Shown piece by piece: positions 22,901 to 32,534 of a DNA stretch of 64,000 nt (positions are counted from its first letter, which is position 1; the number at the start of each line of letters is the position of its first letter). A model generated the notes under the pieces. It was not told where the DNA came from. It saw nothing but the letters and a program-made list of their open reading frames with translations, and did no database searches. This DNA comes from Zantedeschia hybrid cultivar (Eukaryota; Streptophyta; Magnoliopsida; Alismatales; Araceae), in assembly GCA_030544215.1 (NCBI GenBank), contig JARZZO010000016.1:56399501-56463500 (forward strand), read 5' to 3'. The translations under genes were made by a program, and so were the position numbers.

Positions 22901-23700
22901 TTCTCACGGCAACGGAATACTTCACCAAGTGGGCAGAAGCTGAAGCATACGTAGAGATCAAAGCATCAACCGTCTGCAAATTCATCATGAAGAACATCAT
23001 CACAAGATTCGGAATTCCAAGTACCATCGTCACCGACAACGGACCGCAGTTCGTGTCACAGGAATTGAAGGACCTCTGCAACAGGTACAAAATTGCATTG
23101 CATCATTCATCTCCTTATTATCCGCAAGGCAATGGCCAAGCAGAGGCAACTAATAAGACTTTGATAAAAATTATCAAAAAGACGTGTAAATCTAACAAAT
23201 TCGCAGATTGGCCAGAAAAATTGGTTGAGGCTCTATGGGCCTACCGAACTTCAATCCGCACGCCCACTGGGCAAACTCCTTATTCCTTAACATTTGGAAT
23301 GGAGGCGGTAGTTCCATATGAGATCCTTATACCGTCATTAAGAGTACAATTGAATAAGGAATTCTCCATTGATGAACATCGTTCAGCACTTCTTGCTCAA
23401 TTGGAACTTTTAGACGAGAAAAGATGGTCAGCTGCTAATCATGCAAAAGTTTATCAAAACAGATTAGCACGTTTTTATCAAAAGAAAGTCATTGAACGAA
23501 AGTTCAAAGTCGGTGAAATGGTCGTTAAAAGAATTTTTGTAAAACCTGGTGGTCCGCGTTCTAAGCTCCAACCCAACTGGGAAGGACCTTATGTTGTATC
23601 ACATGCTTATCCTGGTAATGCTTATCGTCTTATTAATGCAGAAGGAGAAGAGCTAAATCATCCCTGGAATGGTTTACATCTTAAGAAATACTACCCTTAG
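19786..23700 (+). CDS. inner Tat pol polyprotein (RT, RNase H, aRNase H, integrase)
   Basis: Open from 19786 to the stop at 23700. The first possible non-ATG start (TTG 19861) is unconvincing, so expression by -1 frameshifting from the gag-protease frame is likely. Reverse transcriptase: VPVMKKDGKVRICIDFRD, GFSGYNQI, MPFGLKNAGATYQ and catalytic YVDD at 20992-21003. Gypsy RNase H: ILYISVLDDAVGAVLAQ, with YYLSKLL after it. Archaeal-type RNase H: LHFDGALNSHGKG (near 21880), GDSQLI, ADALASLAS; this second RNase H defines Tat. Integrase: zinc finger HSGVCGGHVNG ... CAKC (22630-22765), core Asp in AFDIIGPLG, Asp in TDNGPQF, Glu in GQAEATNKT, and a NWEGPYVVSHAY tail. No internal stop or missing catalytic residue was found. 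Confidence 0.94.
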   Translation, partial: FLRYPKKNANFTTNSSQIIVEETSYLSNYTPSRGSVGQDSLLDLLCPSPREDSPVFPLVSQDFHPASSSLGYDRQFSEVRKSSFRQVSQVRKSRKPKGRQIPERYLQDLADKCSFCSLIPQLLEDPIQMPEDCTDDESVNDRYGVYELVHEKDPIVEDDEDAAEAYTSGVKRFDEPSAAVEEPTKEINLGTEDEPKVVLVSKNLSTEDEKAMVQVLKDYKDTFAWSYEDMPGLDSSLVEHRLTLKDGANPVKQKLRRFHLQMALKMKEEVDKLHKAKFIRVVLYPQWVANIVPVMKKDGKVRICIDFRDLNRACPKYDFPLPHIDVLIDNTAGYETLSFMDGFSGYNQIKLAEEDQEKTSFTTPWGTYCYVVMPFGLKNAGATYQRAMMAIFHDMMHIDLEVYVDDLLVKSKTKAEHAKVLARVLERSREYQLKMNPKKCVFGVSSGKLLGFIVSKRRIEIDPNKAKAIREMPPPKNLKELRGLIGRLQFIRRFVSQHSQRCKPFYELTKPGVKFNWDDKCHEAFDGLKDYLASPPVLRPPSPSKPLILYISVLDDAVGAVLAQEDEEGKERAAYYLSKLLNPAEQRYTAMEKTCAALVWVVQKLKYYFLAHEVHLIARMNPIKFLLEKSVLTDRLARWQSFLSQFDIIYIQQKAIKGYAIAEHLAHHPLPRFDPVRSEFPDEELMSVNQIRDDMWTLHFDGALNSHGKGIGIVLLSPKGVTIPQAFQLDFPVTNNIAEYEALLAGLEAAHFHGATKLRIVGDSQLILRQVLTKYRTLDPKLKPYQELTSAYSKLFTKLIFVYVPRNQNILADALASLASSLDFPINKQSESIIVHRRLSPAVKDPSFLRTKEKLLKKFKDGSIVEKREIMLMELLEKMDDEQKPWYYEIAKYCEDQSYPEEATTEEKRAIRRVAQRYTLVGGALYKRGFDGVLLRCLDEDELWKVMEGAHSGVCGGHVNGQMLAKKILRQGFYWPTMEEDCVGYVRRCAKCQLHADKIHSPASSLHPVSSPWPFSMWAFDIIGPLGNPDSGIKQKSFILTATEYFTKWAEAEAYVEIKASTVCKFIMKNIITRFGIPSTIVTDNGPQFVSQELKDLCNRYKIALHHSSPYYPQGNGQAEATNKTLIKIIKKTCKSNKFADWPEKLVEALWAYRTSIRTPTGQTPYSLTFGMEAVVPYEILIPSLRVQLNKEFSIDEHRSALLAQLELLDEKRWSAANHAKVYQNRLARFYQKKVIERKFKVGEMVVKRIFVKPGGPRSKLQPNWEGPYVVSHAYPGNAYRLINAEGEELNHPWNGLHLKKYYP
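19800..19808 (+). promoter_or_regulatory. candidate -1 ribosomal frameshift site (A9)
   Basis: In the gag-protease frame the run reads CAA AAA AAA ACG, so A AAA AAA is a legal slippery heptamer. A -1 slip puts ribosomes in the pol frame, which is open from 19786 (after a TAA at 19783-19785) to 23700. It lies inside the 127-base overlap of the two frames. Confidence 0.6.
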
Positions 23701-24464
23701 GTTAAAGAGTCGATCAGTATGGTACAAAGACCAGTGGAATCAGAAAATTTATAAACTCAAATTTCTTTGTTAGTCTGAATAATTTAACTTCAAACCCATT
23801 ACTGCACACACTGACACGTTTGATTCGTGAGTAACAAGAGATGCCAAGTCCTGAAGAATATCAAAAGCTTGACTAAGAGTATAAAGTACAAATCATTCTT
23901 TTTAAAGTAAAATTCTGTTTTACACTCGGCCCATGATGTCGGAACGAGGCTTAGAATAGACTACCAAGAATACCCGCCATCTTAGTAGGAGGCCGTCATA
24001 AAAAAATGGGGGAGATCCGTTCCAAAGCAAAGAAAAGAAAAGAAAAGGATAGAAAAGCAAAAGCAAGGCAAAAAGCCAAATGTCAAATCAAAAGGCCAAT
24101 ACACTACAAACGTTACATCAAGGCCATGAAATGAAACAAAAGGGAACGCAAGGTCGATAAATACCCCGGGAAGAAAATGACCGAACCCCAACAGATATTA
24201 GGGTTGGAAAGGGACATCTTTTTAAGTCTCCGGAACCTTCTCATGGGCTTTCTAAATCTATTCTTCTTTTCTTTCTAAAGAGGTGTACTTCAAGCTTAAG
24301 GAATGGCTTAGATTGACTAAGGATCAAATCATCAAATGGGATCACGAATGGAAACACAAGTTCAAACACGATGGGTTTTAAGTTAAGTTGTTAAAGAACA
24401 ATTTGGAAATTAAGTTAATAAATGAATATGATCTTTTGATCAAAGTACCATACTGGTCTTTTAG

Positions 24465-24735
24465 TTAAAAATTCAAAAAAAAATGTATATGTCAAAAATT
24501 CAAAAAAAATGTATATATGTCAAAAATTCAAAAAAAATACATATGTCAAAATTCAAAAAAATTGCATAGTCAAAATTCAAAAAAATTGCATATGTCAAAA
24601 TCCAAAATTCAAAAAAATTTGCATAGTCAAAAATTCAAAAAAAATGTACATTTGTCAAAATCTAAAAAAAGGAATACATATTTCAAAACCCAAATAAAAA
24701 TGAATATTTCAAAACCACAAAAACATTTCAATTAG
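24465..24735. repeat. A-rich tandem repeat in inner Tat 3' region
   Basis: About ten degenerate 20-35-bp units of the form gtcaaaattcaaaaaaat with variable A-runs. The small open frames across it are repeat artefacts. Confidence 0.85.
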
Positions 24736-25028
24736 CATTTGCTTGTGGCATTTAGTGTGTTCCATTCATTTTATTTTCAGTAAACATCTGTCTGCTTGCA
24801 TGTTGCATTTTGCTCAAGTTTGTTTATTATTCAATTACCTTTGTTAATAAAGGCTATGCCCCTTGACCCTTCTATCAAGGATAGGATCAAGTAGTCGGTT
24901 ACTTAACCAGGCAAGGGGCTAAGCCTAAACAGATACTTAACCTGTTTGTTCAAGTTGTATACAGGACACAAGGCATTGATAAAGTTGGAATCCGAGTAGA
25001 GAACAACCAGAAACATGTTTCTGTGAGT

Positions 25029-25094
25029 AAAAGGCGTCGAGGAGCACTGACGCGTTTCAACGTTGAATGGCGTCTGCGCGACACGACGCGTTTT
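25029..25094. repeat. two GCGTC/GACGC palindromes in inner Tat 3' region
   Basis: aaaggcgtc ... gacgcgttt (25029-25058) and atggcgtc ... gacgcgtttt (25064-25094), the same architecture as the LTR and leader copies. Confidence 0.8.
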
Positions 25095-26104
25095 AGCTTT
25101 TATATGATTTTCCCGAAATCTTGTGATTTTAATTGAATATTTGTTTGGAACTAATAATTTTGATTGCAGAAAATTCAAGAAAGCCTGAGCAAAGCTGGAA
25201 ATATCAAGAAAATCCCATTGTGGAATTCAAGCCCCGACCGTGGCTAAAAAGACGGTTATTTCTATCCTTGTACTATTCCATGTAAAGCATTCGCATTACT
25301 ATATATTAAATATTTATTAGATTGTATCAAGGACCTTGTGATTTTGATGAAACTGGAATTTGAGTTCCCCTTCAACAAAAAACAGTGATAATTCCAGAGG
25401 ATTCTTAATCGCATGGATAGGCCGTTGGATTGTTAATTAGTGGGGACGATGATTCCACTTTTGTAAAACGGTGCGTGGATAAACGAGCTTCGGCTTAGCA
25501 CTGAATTACAAGAATTGGTATCTTGACTCATTAATAACAATTTAACAATATTATCCTTGATTAATTTGTATTTTATTTGACTTTATATTTTTCTTTTAGT
25601 CCAGCATACATCATGTAGGACTTTGAAATCATTGTAATAAGAATTAATTACTGATTAAGTTTCAGACCATTAATTAAATAATTTCAACATGATATGAAAT
25701 ATTCCATTCTGAATTGAGTATCTTGATTATCTTTGAGGTTCGCTTGAAGATATCCTTGGAATTCTATCCTTGATTGGATTCTTTATCTAATATTCTTGTT
25801 TTCTTTTAAAGATCCATCATGGCTGTAGCACGTCCACATTGGCTGGCAAACGCTCCCCATGATGAAACCTACAGTGTCTACGACCTGGGGTACTTCCCAC
25901 TCCGAGGAGGTTGATCGACTTTATTTTATTTCCTTGTCTACCTCATCCAGACAGGATTAATTCCATTGATTTCTTTGAGCTATCTTCATTTATAATTTTG
26001 AGAAAAATTCCAGTCATGTGATGTTAAGAGCGTGTCTCATCACACCTTGGCATCACCTTTTCAGTACATTCCATTCCATTTCACTCCCTTGCAAAGACGA
26101 TGCC

Positions 26105-26117
26105 AAGGTGAGGCAGC
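26105..26117 (+). other. putative polypurine tract, inner Tat element
   Basis: aaggtgaggcagc immediately precedes the 3' LTR start at 26118. It is purine-rich but not a clean run. Confidence 0.5.
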
Positions 26118-27446
26118 TGTAGACACGCTAATTTTGACGTCATTTCGAGTAAATTTCATATCATATAATAATGCCTCAGAATGGTCTGATAATTAATCAT
26201 TAATTAATTTTTATTAATCTTTTTAAGTGTCGGGTTTAACAGATGTGTTTAAGTTAATCAATTGAATTGATTTTAGCTCAAATTTGAGTTAAAATATGAA
26301 GAATTCTAAAAGACGTCTACCCAAGTAGACGCCATTTAGACTTTATTCTTATTTTAACGTTTAAATTTGAATTTTAATTAATTAATTAATTAACTAAAAG
26401 GCGTCTGGACATGTCGACGCGTTTTAAGTTTCCTAAGTGATTTTAACTTCCCCTCCGGATGTTTATCTTTATCTTAATTAGTCTAAAAGACGTCTACACA
26501 GGTGGACGCGTTTTACCTAATAAAGATAAAGATAAGTTTTCCCGGATATTTATCCTTATCTTAATTAATCTGAAAGGCGTCAGCCAAGGTGGACGCGTTT
26601 TAGATAATTACAGATAAAGATGAATTAATCAGTATTTATCTGTCGGTTAAGATGGATAAATTCGAAATTTTTCTATGTTAATCTCGAACGCAAGAAATGC
26701 CTATAAATACCCTGCATGTTGAAGAGTTAAAAAAAAAAAAAAAAAAGAGAAGAGAATTAAGTTGAGTTGAGCCATAGCGTTATAGCGAGTTGAAGATTGA
26801 AGCAACGTCGTAACGCCGGAGCGCTGCCATTTCCAAAAGTCGGCGTCCCTTTCAAGATCTTCATCCTTTCAAAGCTTCAACCGACTGGGCATAAGTTTTT
26901 CATTACTGCATTTGCATTCATTTCATTAGTTTCATTCTTCATATTCACTTCATGCAAACACACACCACAGCATAATCTTTCAAAAACCTACTTGATCTAA
27001 GGGGTTTCAAAGCCATTTAAAAAAATAAGTTTGCTGTTTTAAATATGCTTAACATCATGATTAGTTCAGATACTGCTTCTACTTAAATTCTCATCATTGT
27101 TTTTTCGTTTTCTGTTTCTGTCTCTGCTGCACTCAACAACAACGAGAGATTCAAAAGGGGGAAATCAAGCTCAAAGCCAGAAAAACTTCTGGACGATCCT
27201 CAACCTCAAATTCCACAGCAAGAACAAAAAGCAAAGAAAGGGCTCTCTTTCTTCAGCCGGCTGAGGAAGGGGAACCAAGGACTCAATCTTCCGCGTTTGA
27301 AAGGTAGGCGATCACATCTCTTTTGAAACTTTTTAGTTAAAAGTTTCTGGCGATCACTGCACTTTAGTTGCTGTTTTAATAGGTTAGTTTACACTAAACA
27401 ATATAGATATTTCATGTTAATCACACGGTCATTCTAAGCACCTACA
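26118..27446 (+). repeat. 3' LTR of inner Tat element
   Basis: 1329 bp, about 1.3% different from the 5' LTR by eye count. Repeats the hairpin cluster (26308-26602), the TATA-like site and the A-run (A18 here). Confidence 0.97.
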
Positions 27447-27451
27447 GCGAT
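27447..27451. repeat. target-site duplication GCGAT, right copy
   Basis: Matches 12928-12932 on the other side of the inner element. Confidence 0.95.
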
Positions 27452-28592
27452 AACGCTTTCGGGAGGGCTCTTGATCTTCAGGCCGAGGTCGGACCACCTG
27501 GGGGGTAGGCGCCGAGGCTGCTTCGGCCACGCCTTTACCTCTGGACATCATCAGGGCCTCCCGGTTGATGTATTTATGGGCCCGGGCCACGAGGTCCTGG
27601 AAGGTAGGGGGATGGCGTTTCCCAATGGCGCCGAGGAGCCCTTCGTCCCGACACCCGCTGATCACGGCCGAGACCGCGATCGAGCTGTCGAGGTTCGGGA
27701 TTTGGGCGGCCTCAGTCCGGAACTTGGTGAAGTATTCGTGGAGAGTTTCGGTGGGGCCCTGCCGGATGGCTAATAGGCTGGCGGAGGTTTTGCACTGCCG
27801 GGTGGCATCATAAAACTGGTCGATAAACAACTGGCCCAACTGGACTAGGGAGTGGATGGAGTTGGGGGCCAGCGTCTCGAACCAGGTGAGGGCGGTTTTC
27901 TCAAGGGTGAGGGGGAAAATTCGACAGCGGACTGCCTCGGCGACCCCTCGGACCAAGAGGTACGCGTTGAATCTCTGGAAATGACAGACCGGATCTGTCA
28001 TTCCGTCGTAGAGAGGGCCCTTCGGCAGCTTGAAGTTGGGAGGCACCTCGGTAGCCAGGAGCTCGGCTGTGAACGGGGTCTGCTCCAGGATGTTGCTGGC
28101 AAGAGGTGCCCCGTATGGCCGGGACACCATCTGCTGCATTTCCTTGCGCATTGCCGTCAGCCGCCGGTCCAGGTCCGAGGCGGTCGAAGTAGTGACCGAT
28201 TGTCCTCCGGTCCGTGCCGGGCGAAATTCCGACGAAGCATAGTCCCGCTCCGTCAGTCGATCTGAGCGAGCTCGGGCAGGTAATGCAGAGGGCTCGCTGC
28301 TGGTCGCAGCGGTTTCGTTGGGAGAAACCGGTGTAGTCGTCGGCCGGAACCGGGCATCTTGTACTGGGTAGAGTGGGGGGAGTGGCGCCTGCTGAGGAAG
28401 CTGTCCCATCAGTCCTACGCGCTGGGCGATAGCGGATACCATCTCTTGAAGCGGCACTAGGGAGGTGACGGCAGCTGCTAGCGTCGCCATTTGCTGTTGG
28501 AGCACCCCCACTCGGTCTTCCGCAGCGGACTCCGGTATGACTGGCAGAGGCATGCTCGGCGGGGTAGAAGGGGCGCCTTCGGAAGGCAGCAT
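27447..28592 (-). pseudogene. outer Tat gag, 5' part, cut by the inner element
   Basis: Open from an ATG at 28592 (MLPSEGAPSTPPSM) to the insertion point, running a few codons into the inner LTR before a stop at 27429. Residues ~185-340 are a retrotransposon gag domain: FKLPKGPLYDGMTDP, LTLEKTALTWFETL, QLFIDQFYDATRQ and LHEYFTKFRTEAAQI. The N-terminal third is low-complexity and Pro-rich. The knuckle and protease continue at 12932 on the far side of the inner element. Gag would form the particle that packages element RNA. Disrupted by insertion. Confidence 0.9.
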
Positions 28593-28675
28593 CTGCGCCG
28601 AGGCGTCCCGTGCCTCTGCTTCGCTTTGTCCGGATCGTCGGGTAACAGGTCTTTAAGACATGACTTGTTTGTTGG

Positions 28676-28694
28676 TTTCCCACAGACGGCGCCA
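28676..28694 (-). other. primer-binding site of outer Tat element
   Basis: Minus strand TGGCGCCGTCTGTGGGAAA, two bases inside the 5' LTR. TGGCGCCGT matches the 3' end of plant Asp tRNA, the usual primer of Tat elements. Confidence 0.85.
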
Positions 28695-28696
28695 CG

Positions 28697-29573
28697 TGAT
28701 GTAGCCGAAGCTATCACGACCGGATTCCGAAGCTGGAATCCGAAGTTATGGATCCGGAGCTGGGTCGGATCGGTGCAAGAAGCCCAACGGGGATCCGGAA
28801 GGCGAAGGAGGCAGAGGCGAAGCTGGAAGTCCAAGGCTGAGGATGGCTCGGTCGGGGACTAGCTTGCCTTCAGAAGGCGGGGCCGAGACTCCTTCGGTCG
28901 GGGATGCAGCCGGCGCACGGCGTCGAGACCTGGGAGAGAAATCCGAGGTCGGCGGCCGAGACCGACTCGGGGAGATCGGCGATGATTCGAACCGAGCCCC
29001 TGCAGGAGGGGAAGAAGAAGAAACCGGTCAGCAGGAGTCCCAGGCTTCGGCCCTTAGGAACCCACTCCGACGGTTAAGTTAGCTTCTGAAGAAGATTCGA
29101 TTCAGAAGACAAAGAGTAGTTTTAATGCTTTTTGGACTATAGTCCTTTAGGGTCTCGAAGGCATAGGAGTGCATACCTTTGGCAATAAATAGCGGTGTAT
29201 TTATAGCAGAGGATAGAGGATGGTTAACGGTGACAGCCGATATAGGACTATGTCCGGGCTTACTGGTAAACCGCCATAGTGCCTAGTCATCCACCGGAGT
29301 GGGCCGGACTCGGCTATCGGGCCGAAGGGGGTTGGGCCGCTGATGGGCCAAAGCCTGCTGGGCCTGGGGCTGCCGGGCTGCTCCCGGGCCGTAAGCTGAT
29401 GGGCCGCTGACGGGCTGAAGCCTGTTGGGTCGGGAGCAACGGTGCCGCTTACGGGCCGAGGGCTATTGGGCCGCTAATGGGCCGAAGGCTCCCTGAGGGC
29501 CTTGTACTGCTGCTGCTGGGCTGAACTGGGTTTGGGCTTGTTTTAATTGGCCGAATCGGATTCTGCCTCATCA
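28697..29573 (-). repeat. 5' LTR of outer Tat element
   Basis: 877 bp, TGATG...CATCA on the plus strand, partner of 6419-7295. It contains a TATA-like tataaataca on the minus strand near 29200. Confidence 0.95.
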
Positions 29574-29578
29574 AACAC
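29574..29578. repeat. target-site duplication AACAC, right copy
   Basis: Matches 6414-6418. Confidence 0.9.
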
Positions 29579-29760
29579 CAATCCATATACGCTCCGGTCG
29601 AGGCTTCAAGACATCTAATTCAATACAGACCCTGGCTCCCGCGGAGAAGGTGATCAGTTGAGAAGTTGTAGGACAATGTCTCATGAATGTGAGGGCAATA
29701 CCCTTATTCTGAACAACTGTCTTAAATCAGAGTTCCAATAGTGGCGAACACGGAAATGTT
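29574..29760 (-). pseudogene. L1-type LINE remnant, ORF1 piece upstream of the insertion
   Basis: Minus strand encodes ARVCIELDVLKPRPERIWIG, which closely fits the segment before the zinc knuckle of plant L1 ORF1. Upstream, VFATIGTLIKT fits the same protein. It continues at 6413 with LPKFCTGC across the retrotransposon, which shows that the Gypsy element landed inside an L1 ORF1. Confidence 0.75.
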
Positions 29761-30135
29761 ATTCAATGAGGTCACTCAGACAATGAGTCAATACGTTCAT
29801 TTTATTGAGTCTGAATCAGTGGGTCAATAGAGTCACTCTAATAGATCAAGGTCAGTGGTCAATCACTCTAATAGATCAAAATTAAGAAGTTTTAGCAAAT
29901 TTTTCAAAATCCAATTGGATGGTAGGATCCCACCGGATATACATATCTCCATCTCTAGCTATCTCTATGATCTGCCGCCTTCCACAGTTTAAACCTCCTA
30001 GGCAGCAAAGCCTGTCCTATCATAGCCCACCAAATCCAATGAGAATTCTAAAGCCCACCCTCCTGAGTGCCAATCTATGTATATATAATAGGTTCGCCGA
30101 CTTGAAGAGTTGGACCGACTTAGATTTCCCATGAT
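29761..30135. other. intergenic DNA, no gene seen
   Basis: Contains a short direct duplication of atcactctaatagatcaa (near 29832 and 29863). No protein or element was recognised. Confidence 0.4.
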
Positions 30136-30280
30136 CCGGTACGAGTCGGATCGACTCGTGTTGACTCGCACAAGTCGCATGGAAAAGTTCTTCCAAATCG
30201 TATAGATTCGGTCGAGTCGCACCGTCTTGGGTTCACCCTAATAAAGTTCGAGTCAACACGAGTCGATCCGATACGGCAAA
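30136..30280. repeat. foldback MITE with 22-bp perfect inverted arms
   Basis: The 22-bp arms at 30147-30168 and 30249-30270 are perfect reverse complements (core gactcgtgttgactcg). Identical 7-mers CCATGAT lie at 30129-30135 and 30281-30287 and could be a target duplication. Confidence 0.6.
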
Positions 30281-30290
30281 CCATGATATA

Positions 30291-31390
30291 TATTCCCTTC
30301 TGTCGTGCCGCCTCTACTGCATACATTATAGCTGTTTCCTGCTACAGCAGCCTCCCCCTAGAGATAGACAAATCCCTCCTTGACAACTAACAAGGTAACA
30401 ATGTGAAAATAAATTTGTTAGAGTTAATAGATTACTTCCTCTTTCTTTGTCTTTTACATCTCTCACACTTGAAAAAAGATTTTAAAAAGTTAAACCAACT
30501 TGACTTCTTTTATTATGCGCATTTATCTCCCTCCCTCTGATTTTATTTATTCTTTATTTCATGTTATAATCTGATGATTTCTTTTCTCATTGGGAAATAA
30601 ATGCTTCATTATTAATTATTGTTGTAGTATTGATTATCAGTTTTATTTTTGTTTTACATATCAATGTCTGAGTTGTTTTATTTTTTCTATGTCCATACAA
30701 TTATGAATTTATTAAAAAATGAAGTAAAAATACACACCTCTTTGAAAAACATGTACTCTTTTCATTGACATTAAAAGGAATCACAATTTGCTTGCACTAG
30801 ACTGGTCACACACTTTGCAGAAAGGGACGGATTCGATCTAGAGATATTAATCATAAGGGAATATCTTCGAAGGTAGATATCAATAACAAGTAACTTTTAA
30901 CTTCATTAAATTGATATACGGGGTAATGATATTTATTAAGTTTATTCATATTTTATAAATAAACTTTGAAATGAAAGCCATTCAATGGACAAATGATAAT
31001 TTGATAACATAAGTTGAGAAGAATATATTTGATAGTGTCGATAATGAGGTGATATGAGAAGAATATTTTTTTGGCAGTGGCGTTAATGAGATAATAACAC
31101 CAATCATAATATATCAAGACTTGCATAAGGCAACTCACTTGTAAAAAAAACTCTTATTTAAAATAAAAAAATATTAGTAAATGTTTTGTTATTAACTTAG
31201 TTTTGTATTGACCTCCACTCCTAAATGTCCCAGCTCCGCCACTGTAGACGCTTAGATGGGCTCCATCCTACAATTGTTAAAAGGGTTCGGTTTCCAGCAA
31301 GTACAGATGTGGAGGGGACTGGGTAAGTGCAAAGTGAGGAAATGAGTTTTTCCAAAAAAACTCCTTCATCGGGAATGAGAAAAGCTCCAT
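30291..31390. other. AT-rich intergenic DNA, no gene seen
   Basis: No coding or structured element recognised. Confidence 0.4.
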
Positions 31391-31855
31391 ATGAAGGGGT
31401 TATTTGAAAAAATCTCTTTTATGCACTTAGCGGTGTTTAGGGTTCGGTTCGATTTTGGAGGAAATTTTTCCAAATCAAATTGAACCGAATTATCACTTCA
31501 AACTGATTTCGATTCAGTTTAGTTCAAATTAAAATTTTATATTTTATTCATATTAAATGTATATATATATATATATATTTAATATTAAAATTTAAATTTA
31601 AAAATACATATATATATATATGTATATGATATTAAAATATTTACATATATAATATTAATATAAGATATCTATTTATTTAAAAATCAATTTATTCTGTTTT
31701 TCGGTTTGGTTCGGTTTCACAACTTTGTGAAATCCAACCGAATCAAAATATGACCCCAAGCTGAACGGAACCTAACTGAATCACTTGGTTCGATTCGATT
31801 TTTCGGTTTGAACCGAATTATGCATAGCCCTATCTGTACTGTCTGAGCACAATCC
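31391..31855. repeat. hAT-like MITE segment, copy 1 of a direct duplication
   Basis: A MITE-like body with ends containing ttcggttcgattttgga and tttgaaccgaattatgca around an AT-rich core including (TA)n at 31559-31578. The flanks ttatttgaaaaaatc on the left and ctgtctgagcacaat on the right are shared with 32535-32975, so MITE and flanks were duplicated together. Confidence 0.6.
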
Positions 31856-31859
31856 AAGC

Positions 31860-32534
31860 CTGCCTGAGAGAGAGAGGGAAGGAGGAATTGAGGAGAGAGA
31901 AAAGGTGGTGGAGGATGGTAGCTAGAGGAAGAAGAGAAGAATGGGGGTGGGCGATGGCATGCCCACAAGTTGCCGCAACAGGTGGTGGTGCGACTAGTGC
32001 ACCGCAGTGGATGACAGTGGCAACACGCGGAGTCGAGGATCCTGAGGCCGTGAGGACATCCTTAAAGTTTGCTCTAATACCAACTTGATGACGAGTAGGA
32101 CGCGCGACAACGGATCGACGTGGAGTTGACGGCGATAACACGGGCCTCACGCCCACGCCTCCTGCCGGAACTTCTCTCATGCGACCTTCTTAATGGAAAG
32201 GGCTCTCATCCTCATGCTTAGAAGAGGAGACAATATAACATGAAAAGTTTTCATTCAATCTAACATACTTACAAGGAAAGATGTGACCCCTTTATATAGG
32301 GAAGGTCATCTCTTTATCAAGACAAGAATGCCATATTCAAAAAGAAATATCAAACATGTCCTAAGAACAGGAAATGACAAAAAAAATCCTTAAGATCAAA
32401 CTAAAGACTATATTAAAAGAAAATACATAATTAGGCTTGATTCTAAATATGGAGCTCGTTGCCAAACCATAAAGATGCATCGTGGTACGTACTCGACGTC
32501 TGCTCATCTGCTGCTGGGTGTCCCCACCAATTTT
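31860..32534 (-). repeat. LTR-retrotransposon remnant with Met-tRNA-like primer site
   Basis: Minus strand TGGTATTAGAGC (32071-32082) is one base from the iMet-tRNA primer motif and lies four bases inside an LTR-like region starting TGATGACG at 32086 (plus strand). A TATA-like tatatagggaagg lies near 32293. GC-rich internal DNA to the left has no domain. The second LTR is absent. Confidence 0.45.

Larger units (their letters stand above)
23701..26117 (+). other. 3' untranslated region of inner Tat element
   Basis: 2.4 kb with no supported gene between the pol stop and the 3' LTR. It holds an A-rich degenerate tandem array at 24465-24735, two more GCGTC/GACGC palindromes at 25029-25058 and 25064-25094, and a purine-rich aaggtgaggcag just before the LTR that may be the polypurine tract. 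Confidence 0.75.
12933..27446 (+). mobile_element. inner Ty3/Gypsy Tat-lineage retrotransposon, full length and young
   Basis: A complete 14,514-bp element with two 1329-bp LTRs (12933-14261, 26118-27446), TG...CA ends and a perfect GCGAT duplication. By eye the LTRs differ at only about 17 positions, including an A-run length change, so it inserted much later than its host element. The gag-protease-G-patch frame (15293-19912) and the RT-RH-aRH-integrase frame (19786-23700) are intact, with all catalytic motifs visible. Long 5' and 3' untranslated regions (about 1.0 and 2.4 kb) fit the large Tat/Ogre-type elements. It lies in the opposite orientation to the element it interrupts. It may be autonomous; transcription cannot be judged here. 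Confidence 0.96.
6419..29573 (-). mobile_element. outer Ty3/Gypsy Tat-lineage retrotransposon, interrupted
   Basis: Two 877-bp LTRs (6419-7295 and 28697-29573) begin TGATG and end CATCA, and AACAC is duplicated outside. Coding order on the minus strand is gag, protease, reverse transcriptase, RNase H, second (archaeal-type) RNase H, integrase. The second RNase H between RT/RH and integrase is the hallmark of the Tat lineage. A 14.5 kb Tat element (12933-27446) sits inside gag; without it and its duplicated 5 bp, the element is about 8.6 kb. By eye the LTRs differ at about 40 positions, mostly transitions, so the insertion is older than the inner one. Stops and frame breaks make it non-autonomous. 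Confidence 0.95.
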
